Origin: Pedobacter sp. R20-19
GTDB taxonomy: Bacteria; Bacteroidota; Bacteroidia; Sphingobacteriales; Sphingobacteriaceae
Direction: 5' to 3'
Length of the DNA stretch: 64,000 nt
NCBI RefSeq assembly: GCF_000708265.2
Contig: NZ_JCKI01000009.1
Coordinates: 124,001-188,000 of the forward strand
Under the pieces are notes generated by a model that worked only from the letters and a program-made list of their open reading frames with translations, ran no database searches and had not been told where the DNA came from. This document shows, in pieces, positions 29,097 to 36,896 of the stretch (the stretch's first letter is position 1; every line of letters starts with the position of its first letter). The position numbers were made by a program, and so were the translations under genes.

Positions 29097-29651
29097 TTAT
29101 AAGGTAGACGGACGGATATAAGCCTCCAATAGATCTTTTGGTAACTTTTCATCCAATCCAGGATAAATTTCACGGAAATAATTAAACCTTAAGGTGTGAT
29201 TACACATTCTAAATAGCGTGTTTCTATTATTGGCATCTTGCATCATCTTGAGGTAGATATGTTCGATCATATGTTTTAATATGTATGGGAAATAAAAACC
29301 GATTTCTTCCAGCTTCTTCTGACTAATTTCAAGCACTTCAGCATACTCAATGGCTTCAATAACAAATACTTCAGGGATGATTTCCTTAATGTCAGCAGGT
29401 TTTATTATACTTCCAAAATGGCCCAGCCAGATATTTATTCTTTCATTTTCTTCCGGGATAAAAAAACCATTCAGTATGCCATAGATTACGAATAGTATTT
29501 TGTCATCCTCTTTTTGATGCGTAAAGGAGAGCTGTTCTCCGGGGTTTATTTTGATCAGTTTGGTATGTTTGTATACCTGCTTTAATTCCTGTCGACTCAT
29601 GTTAAACGCACTAAAAATTCTTAAAAAAGCCCTTGCCTTAGCTATATTCAT
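29097..29651 (-). CDS. Crp/Fnr-type regulator with apparently shortened helix-turn-helix
   Basis: A cyclic-nucleotide-binding-like beta-roll is seen (about residues 20-115 from ATG 29651: LIKINPGEQLSFTHQKEDDK, FVIYGILNGFF, INIWLGHFGSII). A dimerisation helix follows (YFPYILKHMIEHIYLKMMQ) and then the start of a C-terminal DNA-binding domain. Related Bacteroidota proteins usually continue through an ETLSRIRK-type recognition helix. Here the frame stops at LLEAYIRPSTL, so the recognition helix seems incomplete. The frame is open to 29720, but ATG 29651 gives the usual N-terminus. It may be a degenerate regulator or a ligand-binding protein. It stands alone. Confidence 0.75.
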   Translation of the reverse strand: MNIAKARAFLRIFSAFNMSRQELKQVYKHTKLIKINPGEQLSFTHQKEDDKILFVIYGILNGFFIPEENERINIWLGHFGSIIKPADIKEIIPEVFVIEAIEYAEVLEISQKKLEEIGFYFPYILKHMIEHIYLKMMQDANNRNTLFRMCNHTLRFNYFREIYPGLDEKLPKDLLEAYIRPSTL

Positions 29652-30064
29652 TTTTACTTCTTTTAAATAAAACATCTTGAATTCTAATTTTTTAATGTTT
29701 GAAATGATTCTTATACCCATCAGATTATTGATGAGAACTTCTAGGTTCCATGATTAAAAAAGTAAAGACATAATTTGTCTGTTATGCCGGGTTGCTGAAT
29801 GATTTGAGAATGATTGTTAGCGTATCTATCTAATAAAATAGCAATTAATAAATAGACCAAAGAGCCATTTGAATTAGCGTAAAAATTGGGAACAAAATCT
29901 ACAATTGTAGAACAAAATCCCCATTTATTATTAGCGTTCATTATTAAAGATTCGGGATGGACAATTAAAACTTAAAGCTTTCAGGAATAAAAATAGGGAT
30001 TTTAATCCCTATTATACAATAAATATTTTCTTTTTATTGCGCATGATAATTTTTGCATTAAATT
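29652..30064. other. AT-rich gap, no gene recognised
   Basis: Apart from a possible N-terminal extension of the Crp-like gene (up to 29720), this stretch holds no supported gene. A 66-codon minus-strand frame at 29741-29941 has no family features and is read as chance. The gap must hold the divergent promoters of the Crp-like and XRE genes. Confidence 0.5.
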
Positions 30065-30319
30065 GTGCCAAACTGGTTGATGAAAGGGAAGCATAAACGC
30101 AATGAACGGGGGATATCGATTCTAGCTAAAAATATAAGAAGATACAGAAAACTCAAGTCACTTACCATTGAAGAATTATCTAACCTGATTGATGTCGATT
30201 ATTCCCAAATCAGTAGAATGGAAAGGGGCCTGGTTAACCCTAATATATCAATTATTTTTGATATTGCCGATGCCCTAAATGTTTCTCCCGGTCTACTTTT
30301 GGAAGAATGCACTGATTAA
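30065..30319 (+). CDS. Small XRE-family helix-turn-helix regulator
   Basis: This 84-codon frame begins at GTG 30065; ATG 30080 (MKGKHKRNE) is an equally good or better start, giving 79 residues. Almost the whole protein is one Cro/C1-type HTH domain: LAKNIRRYRKLKSLTIEELS, NLIDVDYSQISRMERGLVNP and FDIADALNVSPGLLLEE. Single-domain XRE proteins of this kind are common solo regulators in Bacteroidota, and some are antitoxin-like. No toxin gene sits next to it; the downstream sequence is a long AT-rich gap. Confidence 0.85.
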   Translation: MPNWLMKGKHKRNERGISILAKNIRRYRKLKSLTIEELSNLIDVDYSQISRMERGLVNPNISIIFDIADALNVSPGLLLEECTD

Positions 30320-30668
30320 TTTCAAATATAAATTCTATTTTCTTCACTGGTTTTGATGCGCTACAAAAGGTATTTACCTTTAATAAAAAAGCTTTATTAT
30401 CGAACGATTTAAGAGCAAATCAGCGTGAATTTATAATTTAAGAAAAAAATTACGACTTGATTGAAGATTATTTTTTTATTGCAATTAATGATCTTTTTTA
30501 ATAGCATAAAAAAAATATTTAAATAAAAGTATTTTGACCTTTATTTTATGTATGGTTACTTGTAATAATTTTATTTTAATTGTACTACAAGTATCTGTAG
30601 GTTGGTATTAAATATATGATTTGTAAAACTTCGTGGATTAGCCTTACTTTCAGATTCAGCATTTAACT

Positions 30669-30769
30669 TTACGAAGTTCTTGCGACACTCCGTCCCACCG
30701 AAACATCGTAAGTCGGGTTGGTAAACTGGCGAAGTTTTAAAGGGCGGGAGTGGGGGCGAAACTTCGCCA
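30669..30769. repeat. Dispersed palindromic repeat family A, copy 1
   Basis: This copy contains TTACGAAGTT followed by an imperfect inverted copy (AAACATCGTAAGT). A perfect 10-bp inverted repeat comes next: GGCGAAGTTT (30728-30737) with AAACTTCGCC (30759-30768). The linker CGGGTTGGTAAACTG recurs in copy 2. Related blocks occur at 30815, 46506 and 58857, always between genes. Confidence 0.7.
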
Positions 30770-30814
30770 TTTTAGAAATAAGGTGATTAGCAAGCTGCCA
30801 CATTCTGCATTTGG

Positions 30815-30931
30815 ACTTACGAAATTCTTCCTGCACACAAGCCACCAAAACTTAGTAAGTCGGGTTGGTAAACTGACGAAGTTCTTCTGGTACTCAAACC
30901 TTTTGAAATTTGGTAAGTTGGGTTAGCGAAC
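30815..30931. repeat. Dispersed palindromic repeat family A, copy 2
   Basis: ACTTACGAAATTC and AAAACTTAGTAAGT form an imperfect hairpin. They are followed by the same CGGGTTGGTAAACTGacGAAGTTCTTC-type linker as other copies and a degenerate third arm (TTTGGTAAGTTGGGTTAGCG). With copy 1 it forms a loose tandem. Confidence 0.65.
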
Positions 30932-30961
30932 TTTAATTGATTGCATTAATAAGAAAAATAT

Positions 30962-31621
30962 CTATTTTCTTCCGCTGATATAGATAAAGGGTCTAACCAT
31001 GTGCTGTCCGTCTTTAGTCATTACCTCTTCTGTCATTTGTATCACTTCAAGATCTCCGAAACCCGCTATCCTGTACATCGTTTTTATTTGGTTCAGCGTG
31101 TAAAAAGTAAAGTCAGTCTGCGTCCAGGGAAGATCTTTTCCAAATTTTTGTTCGATAAAAGACAGGTTAAATGTTCCACCTAGACGCAATGTGCGATAAA
31201 TCTCTTTAAAGGTGCTTAACGGATCACTCCAATAATAGATAGTATTAGCAGTAAAACAGCAATCAAAAAAATCACTTTCAAAATTTAATTTTTCACCTTC
31301 TTTAATATTAATGAATTCAGCATGGCCTTCATTTATTTTTAAAGCCTGTACTAAAGGAATTTCATCCATCGGTTTATCTGAAAAGCTAACACCATAATAG
31401 CCAATGCCTTTAGCTTGCTGAAAAAGAAAAGGTAAATGTCTGCTGTTGTTACATTCAATTTCCAAGATAAAAGAATGGTTTGTCAGCTTTAGTTCTGCTA
31501 TAGTTTGGGAGATGATATTTTGATTCTGATGTTGGATTTCAAGATTTTTCTTTCTTTTATTATCGTATTTAAAGTCCTGCCTTTGTTTACTTGTTTTTTT
31601 ATATTCGATTGATTTATCCAT
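30962..31621 (-). CDS. Class I SAM-dependent methyltransferase-like protein
   Basis: A 219-residue protein from ATG 31621 (the frame is open to 31720). It shows a degenerate SAM-binding glycine region (FILEIECNNSRHLPFL, GIGYYGVSFSD) and methyltransferase type 11 motifs (FESDFFDCCFTANTIYYWSD, STFKEIYRTLRLGGTFNLSF). The C-terminal strand order is normal for the family (FYTLNQIKTMYRIAGFGDLE). The usual ExGxGxG motif I is replaced by EIECNNS, so SAM binding may be altered. It is divergent from an AraC regulator and close to the siderophore operon. Whether it modifies a siderophore or is unrelated cannot be read from the sequence. Confidence 0.75.
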   Translation of the reverse strand: MDKSIEYKKTSKQRQDFKYDNKRKKNLEIQHQNQNIISQTIAELKLTNHSFILEIECNNSRHLPFLFQQAKGIGYYGVSFSDKPMDEIPLVQALKINEGHAEFINIKEGEKLNFESDFFDCCFTANTIYYWSDPLSTFKEIYRTLRLGGTFNLSFIEQKFGKDLPWTQTDFTFYTLNQIKTMYRIAGFGDLEVIQMTEEVMTKDGQHMVRPFIYISGRK

Positions 31622-31785
31622 ATTGCTTTGTATCCTTTTCTCTAAAAATCTATTAGTGTTAACTTTTAGCATTAATCGTTCGGCAAAGGTGAATAATGAC
31701 TGGTGAAGGGATTTACACAAAAAGGATTTTTTTTTACAGGAAATGTAAATTTTAATAATCGTTTCGTCAAAATTCCTTTTTTTTC

Positions 31786-32793
31786 ATGATCATTGTTACT
31801 ATGGGTATTAATGTTGGAAAAGATTATGGGACCTGGAAAAATGTTGGTGGAAGTTTTGAGCAGTTTCCAGATCAGAAACAATTTATTAAGGAAAGTAAAG
31901 ACCAATACCATTTTTCATTCAGTGATGCTGAATTATTTCAAATAACCACTCCAGATCTTTATATCGTTTACGGAGATATTTTATTTAAACAACAGCAACT
32001 ATATTTTAGTCCTGCAAATGATGTTCCAGACATGGTGAAGTTGCGTTTTACCCTATCTGGAAATGGAATAATATACAATAAAGTAAACCAACAGCGGTAT
32101 CACTTTAGTTCAAACCAGCAAAATATAATTTATATGCCTGAACTAGATGGTACAGGAGAATATAATACACAGCAGAATTACCGATTTTTTGAAGTACATT
32201 TTGCGAAGGAAAAGTTTTTGCAACTGGCAGAAAACTCCAATAAGGCACTTCAGGTTTTAGCTGATCACCTGGATATTGGGCATTATACACAGGTTGCAGA
32301 GCAAGACTTGCCGATTACCTGGGCCATGCAAAGCTGCATTCAGGATATTCTCAATTGTACCTATACAGGTAGATTAAAACTCTTGTATATTGAGTCTAAA
32401 TGTACAGAATTGCTGGTGCTCCAGGCAGAGTCCTTTGAAAAGGCAATTAATAATCATTGTGTAGCTTTACCATCTGCCTACGATAAAGATTGCATTTTAC
32501 ACGCAAGAGATTACTTGATAGCAAATATTCACCAACCACCATCTGTTGCTGAATTGGCAAAGGTATGTGGTATTAATGAATTTAAGCTTAAACAAGGTTT
32601 TAGAAATATGTTCGATAAAAGCGTATTTGGTTATTTAAGTGACCACAAATTAAACCATTCCAAAATGCTTCTTCTTCAGGGTATACCCATAAAATCTGTT
32701 GCTTTTCAGATGGGCTATTCCTCTGTTCAGCATTTTAGTAATGCGTTTAAGAATAAGTTTTCGGTTTCACCAGGTATGGTAAAAAATTTGTAG
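31786..32793 (+). CDS. AraC-family transcriptional regulator (PchR-like)
   Basis: This 335-residue regulator has a sensor-like N-terminus (about residues 1-215, no recognised ligand site) and a C-terminal AraC double helix-turn-helix. The two helix-turn-helix units are QPPSVAELAKVCGINEFKLK, continuing QGFRNMFDKSVFGYLSDH, and IPIKSVAFQMGYSSVQHFSN, continuing AFKNKFSVSPGMV. PchR-type AraC proteins respond to ferric siderophores and activate receptor and biosynthesis genes. Its position 46 bp from the end of the convergent siderophore operon makes that its likely target. ATG 31801 is an alternative start. Confidence 0.88.
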   Translation: MIIVTMGINVGKDYGTWKNVGGSFEQFPDQKQFIKESKDQYHFSFSDAELFQITTPDLYIVYGDILFKQQQLYFSPANDVPDMVKLRFTLSGNGIIYNKVNQQRYHFSSNQQNIIYMPELDGTGEYNTQQNYRFFEVHFAKEKFLQLAENSNKALQVLADHLDIGHYTQVAEQDLPITWAMQSCIQDILNCTYTGRLKLLYIESKCTELLVLQAESFEKAINNHCVALPSAYDKDCILHARDYLIANIHQPPSVAELAKVCGINEFKLKQGFRNMFDKSVFGYLSDHKLNHSKMLLLQGIPIKSVAFQMGYSSVQHFSNAFKNKFSVSPGMVKNL

Positions 32794-32838
32794 AGAAATT
32801 TGATTGTTTTTGTGAAATCTTAAACAATATCCTCAACA

Positions 32839-34110
32839 TCATTTATGTTTAATGGTTCGTTTTGCATCTATATGGGGTTTGCTGTTGCCTTTAAGCAATA
32901 GCATGTGGCTAGCTAAACAGCATATAAACCCTACGCAACCCATTAAACTATAAACATATCCCACAGATAGTTTACCTGCAATTAGTGTAAAAAATAAAAT
33001 CCCTAGAGAAACGATACCACTATCTGAAATCAGTACTGACATTACTTTTCCTCTGATTTCTGATGGGGTGTTGAGCTGAAAGATGCTGCGGCCTGTACTT
33101 CTAAATAACTGACTCATTAAGCCCAGGACAAAAAGGGTTAAAAAAACCGCTAACAAAGTATTCGCAAAGCCCAATAAAAATAAAAAGAAGCAAGAAAGCA
33201 TACCCATCCATGGCCATAGTTTAAGTAATTGATCTTGGGTGATATACTTCAGCAATAGTCCGCCAAGTACCGCACCAAAGGCTTCGGTTGCGCTAATTAA
33301 TCCAAATGATTTTGCATTCAAATGCAATACATTTTTTACCATTAGCGGAAGCATTGCACCAAATGGGAAAAGAAAAAACATGAGCGTAACACTCAATATC
33401 AAGCTATTGCGCAAAACAGGAGATTGCCTGATGTAAGAAATTGCAAAAATGTAGCCTTTACTTGCAAGCTCCTTACTGGTGTCATCTTTGTGAATGGGTA
33501 TGGCAGGAAGTAAAAATAGGATTAGAAAAGAGGGTATCTGTAAGCAAAAATCTGCAATTAGTAATGGCGTGATGGACACGACTGATAGCAAGTATCCGGC
33601 TAAAACCGGAGCAAAAATGGCTGCCAGGTTTAAACTGGAAGCATAAAAACCAACAGCCTTTGCAATGTTTTCTTTTTTAACAATATCTGGCAGTAGCGCA
33701 TTTCTGATGCTAGGCTCTGCACTGTCAAAAACATTCCTTAAAAAAACAACTGCTACAATATAAATCCAGTGTAAACCAGATAGGTTCCAGATGACTAATA
33801 TTTGCAAACCTGTAGTAATCATTAACCCGGAATACACACCAATAATCAGCTTTTTACGATCCATTCGGTCAGCAAAATAACCACCAACAAAACTCATGAA
33901 AAATCGGGGAACAGTTCTCGCAAAAAATACCCAGCCCAGTACTTCTGCAGATCCAACTGAATCTACAATATACCACCCCAACGCAGACAGTGTCATATAA
34001 TCACCCAATGCACCAACGAATGAACAGATCAAAAATTTAGGGTAAAACGTACCTGGCAGATCTTGATCTGCCAGGTTGTTTTCTTTTTTTTGCTTTAAAA
34101 ATAGGGCCAT
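32839..34110 (-). CDS. MFS transporter, probable siderophore exporter
   Basis: A 423-residue, 12-helix major facilitator protein of the MFS_3/EntS-like type: FLICSFVGALGDYMTLSALG, GWVFFARTVPRFFMSFVGGY, the cytoplasmic loop FADRMDRKKLIIGVYSGLM and GKVMSVLISDSGIVSLGILF. Its start codon overlaps the stop of the siderophore synthetase gene by one base (TGATG), so the two are translationally coupled. In NIS siderophore loci such a protein exports the product, as PvsC does in the vibrioferrin cluster. Export of the new siderophore is the inferred role; general drug efflux is the alternative. Confidence 0.88.
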   Translation of the reverse strand: MALFLKQKKENNLADQDLPGTFYPKFLICSFVGALGDYMTLSALGWYIVDSVGSAEVLGWVFFARTVPRFFMSFVGGYFADRMDRKKLIIGVYSGLMITTGLQILVIWNLSGLHWIYIVAVVFLRNVFDSAEPSIRNALLPDIVKKENIAKAVGFYASSLNLAAIFAPVLAGYLLSVVSITPLLIADFCLQIPSFLILFLLPAIPIHKDDTSKELASKGYIFAISYIRQSPVLRNSLILSVTLMFFLFPFGAMLPLMVKNVLHLNAKSFGLISATEAFGAVLGGLLLKYITQDQLLKLWPWMGMLSCFFLFLLGFANTLLAVFLTLFVLGLMSQLFRSTGRSIFQLNTPSEIRGKVMSVLISDSGIVSLGILFFTLIAGKLSVGYVYSLMGCVGFICCLASHMLLLKGNSKPHIDAKRTIKHK

Positions 34111-35879
34111 CAGCTAATATTAAACATTGGATTGGGAATGGCCTGGTATAGCGTTTTTTCGGCAATGCGCATGCTCAACAAAGGTTTTATCATTAGTGTA
34201 GGACTAAAAAGCAGTTTACAAAAGTCATTTTTTTCCTGCTCTGGCACTTTGCAGCATTGAATAATCCGCATACTTGTCTCTTTGACTTTTCCCCAAATCT
34301 GTTGTTCAGGTATTGTATAAGCACTGGCCGTACAACTAACAATTCCACCGATCAGGTTATTGAAAAGTGTATGCATCAATTCGCTAACAGTATCTTTGTA
34401 ATTCATAAAAGTTGATGCTTCTCCATAAAAAAGGTGTTTCTTTTCACTAAATGACGGGGCAGTATTAACCACTTGTACACTGCCAAGATCCCGGTAAGCG
34501 AGTGCACATACCTGGTGAGATTCATCAAAAACAATCAGGGTGTTTTGTCCGTGAAGATCCAGTGCAATACCTTCATAAAGAAATACTTCCAAAGGCATAA
34601 GTAAGAGTGTCTCAATCAGCTGGTCAAGGTAAGCTTCAATCGATAATTTAGACTGATCGATAAACTGACAAAGTAGTGGGATTGGATGTAATTTAGTAGC
34701 GTGTGTTAAAGCTCCTGCAACCACCACCGTTTCTCCAGGTAAACAATAATTAATAGGATCATTTCTTAGAAGAAAAGACAAGCCAGGATTTGTTTCTCCC
34801 TCCATTTTAAAATGCGCCGCACACACATCGCTGATCATTCTCCCTTTTTTATTGACGATAGAAGGAATCTTCTGGGCCATATCCGTAATTAGTTTACTAA
34901 ATTCAATACCATTATATAAATCACGTAGGGTTAAGGATCTTTTTACACTGGTTGCCTGAATGTTGATGGGAACCTTAATATGATAGAATGGCTGACCTGG
35001 AGTTGATGGTAAAAATGCTGTTCTCATGGATAGGGTTGGCAAAACTTCTATAGTTTCATCTTCAAGTTTAAATAAAGCTCCACTATTGATATGTGCTTGA
35101 TAGGTTTTAGAAATCACATGTTCATACTGCCAGGGATGAACCGGCATAATCAGGTAATCCTCCGCTTGTTGATATGATAACAGTTCTGCACTGTATTTCG
35201 TCCAGCTATCTATTTCATTAGAAAATATCAGATTTGACCGGTGAACAGCAAGGAGTTGTAAATTAACCTTTGGCGAAAATTCCGGACTGTAAGCGCTCAC
35301 ATCTTGCCTGGAAAACCCCATTTTGGTTTTAGCACAAACATGAATAGGATGGCCTTTAAAAGGTATGATTTCTGAATATAGTAAAGTTTCCCTTTGTTGA
35401 AGAGCAGTTTTTTTTGCTGAAATCAGTGTTTTAACATAGTAGCTAATCTCTTCGTTATGCTCTGTTTCATGATCAAATGCCATAGCCAGATGATGTAAGC
35501 AGTTATCGATTTCTGCCCTGATTTTTTCGCTACAGGCATCATCCGTTTTCCATAAATCCAATATACAGTTCAACAGTGCCATCACATCAAGCTCCGTTAA
35601 ATCACCATCATTTCTAAGTAATACCACGGATAAGTAAATGGTAACATTCTTTTCCTTGGTTTCTATGCAGGTTAAAATTCCACCATTGGAGGGAAGAACA
35701 ATCCGTCTTACTTTAAACTGATCGTTAACGGTGGTTAAAATACGCTGCCGCTGATCTGAACTTTCATTAATTAGCGCATAGAGCAATCTTTGCATCACTT
35801 CCTGATAAGCTTGAGTGTAACCTGTCGTTTCAGTTTGAGGCAAAACAGTGGAGTATGATTGTTGTGCTGAGTTATTCAT
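34110..35879 (-). CDS. IucA/IucC-family NIS siderophore synthetase with FhuF-like C-terminus
   Basis: This 589-residue ATP-dependent ligase condenses a citrate- or ketoglutarate-type carboxylate with an amine or alcohol. IucA/IucC motifs are GHPIHVCAKTKMGF (about residues 173-186), LIMPVHPWQYEHVI, LPTLSMRTAFLPS, HIKVPINIQATSVKRSLTLR, ALDLHGQNTLIVF (near 440) and LAYRDLGSVQV. A C-terminal FhuF-like helical domain ends NPMF. The canonical HPxHPxxKxRxG motif is altered: the second proline is valine and the arginine is lysine. ATG 35879 overlaps the ATP-grasp stop by 8 bases; the longer frame to 35906 is less likely. It is the only NIS synthetase in the window. Confidence 0.93.
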   Translation of the reverse strand: MNNSAQQSYSTVLPQTETTGYTQAYQEVMQRLLYALINESSDQRQRILTTVNDQFKVRRIVLPSNGGILTCIETKEKNVTIYLSVVLLRNDGDLTELDVMALLNCILDLWKTDDACSEKIRAEIDNCLHHLAMAFDHETEHNEEISYYVKTLISAKKTALQQRETLLYSEIIPFKGHPIHVCAKTKMGFSRQDVSAYSPEFSPKVNLQLLAVHRSNLIFSNEIDSWTKYSAELLSYQQAEDYLIMPVHPWQYEHVISKTYQAHINSGALFKLEDETIEVLPTLSMRTAFLPSTPGQPFYHIKVPINIQATSVKRSLTLRDLYNGIEFSKLITDMAQKIPSIVNKKGRMISDVCAAHFKMEGETNPGLSFLLRNDPINYCLPGETVVVAGALTHATKLHPIPLLCQFIDQSKLSIEAYLDQLIETLLLMPLEVFLYEGIALDLHGQNTLIVFDESHQVCALAYRDLGSVQVVNTAPSFSEKKHLFYGEASTFMNYKDTVSELMHTLFNNLIGGIVSCTASAYTIPEQQIWGKVKETSMRIIQCCKVPEQEKNDFCKLLFSPTLMIKPLLSMRIAEKTLYQAIPNPMFNIS

Positions 35880-36864
35880 GATGGGCTTTTTTAAATAAAT
35901 AGTCAAGGTATTGTGAAACTACCCGTCTGGATTTTCCTTCAGTTGGGTACTCATGATCGACCATGCTGGGCCGGATGTTTACTTCGATTATGGCAAATGC
36001 AGACTCGCGATATGATATCGAGATGTCTTCACATCTGAGGTCGATGCCAATAACATCAATGGCTGTTATCTCCGCTATTTCCCTTGCAAGCTGAAGATTA
36101 TCAGGATGAATATCTTCTGTTTGATCAATGGCCAATGCACCGGCCCAACCATTTCCACAATAGCTGATATAAATTTTTTCACCTTCTTCGGGAATGTATT
36201 GAAAGTTTAGCCCCTGCAACGCCAGTGCCCGCGCTACATCTTCCATGGGAACCGGAGAAAGCATTTTAAAATTCCGATCATAAACGGCTGTGCCTTTGGT
36301 TTCCCTTTTATTATTTTCAGTTGCGATCAGCTGGTCAAGTTGATCTTTTCCATTGCCGGTTACATAAGCCCATTCGTTTAATAATACGCCAGCAAGTTCA
36401 TTTCCAATCAGTAATATCCGGTAATCTTTACCTGCTGCCTGCCGCTGAAGAATGGCATGACTACTTACTTGTCTAACCTTTAAAAAAGCCTGTTCCAGTT
36501 CTTCTGTATTAGAAACATTCATGTGAATTTCAACCCCTTTATTAGTGTCGAATGGTTTAATTACCAAAGGTTTATGTTTCTCCAGGAAGGAGTTGGCATC
36601 GTGCTGAAGATCAGCGCAAAACATAAACTCTGGGATAGGAATCCCGTGGCTTTGAAGCAATGTATTGGTGGCCAACTTGTTTTCTGAAATGGTAGCTGCC
36701 ATATGGCTGACGATTGGAGAAACGCCGCGGTTAATGAAAATTTTACGGTTTCCTTTTTGAAGCACAAAAATTTCTTCATCTCCAGGCACCAGCAGCTCAC
36801 AGCTGATGCCTTGTTCTTTACATCTTTCCTGTATCAGAACACTATGTATATTTTTAAATCGCAT
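35872..36864 (-). CDS. ATP-grasp ligase in siderophore operon (PvsA-like candidate)
   Basis: A 330-residue ATP-grasp enzyme. It has an N-terminal preATP-grasp region (residues 1-80), then KLATNTLLQSHGIPIPEF, KPLVIKPFDTNKGVEIHM (nucleotide-binding lysine), the central hinge AILQRQAAGKDYRILLIGNE and the C-terminal metal-binding GIDLRCEDISISY and FAIIEVNIRPSMVDH. It resembles the ATP-grasp part of cyanophycin synthetase and glutathione ligases, which join a carboxylate to an amino group through acyl phosphate. The vibrioferrin pathway also uses an ATP-grasp enzyme (PvsA) beside NIS synthetases. Here it lies between the receptor and the NIS gene, overlapping the latter by 8 bases, so a biosynthetic step on the same product is inferred. 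Confidence 0.85.
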   Translation of the reverse strand: MRFKNIHSVLIQERCKEQGISCELLVPGDEEIFVLQKGNRKIFINRGVSPIVSHMAATISENKLATNTLLQSHGIPIPEFMFCADLQHDANSFLEKHKPLVIKPFDTNKGVEIHMNVSNTEELEQAFLKVRQVSSHAILQRQAAGKDYRILLIGNELAGVLLNEWAYVTGNGKDQLDQLIATENNKRETKGTAVYDRNFKMLSPVPMEDVARALALQGLNFQYIPEEGEKIYISYCGNGWAGALAIDQTEDIHPDNLQLAREIAEITAIDVIGIDLRCEDISISYRESAFAIIEVNIRPSMVDHEYPTEGKSRRVVSQYLDYLFKKAHHE

Positions 36865-36896
36865 GTTAATCGGTAGATTGAGGTTTGATTTATCTT

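Larger units (their letters stand above)
30320..30961. other. Long noncoding gap: AT-rich half followed by repeat-rich half
   Basis: About 640 bp hold no supported gene. From 30320 to about 30625 the sequence is extremely AT-rich with many A and T runs. From about 30625 to 30932 it changes to a GC-richer block made of inverted copies of the CGAAGTT / AACTTCG repeat (listed separately). Confidence 0.6.

Noticed and set aside
29741..29941. 66-codon minus-strand frame upstream of the Crp-like gene
   Set aside because: No recognisable domain, no supporting neighbour, and composition consistent with chance in AT-rich DNA.
30669..30931. Possible CRISPR array
   Set aside because: The repeated blocks are inverted and unequal, spacers are not of constant length, and no cas gene is present.
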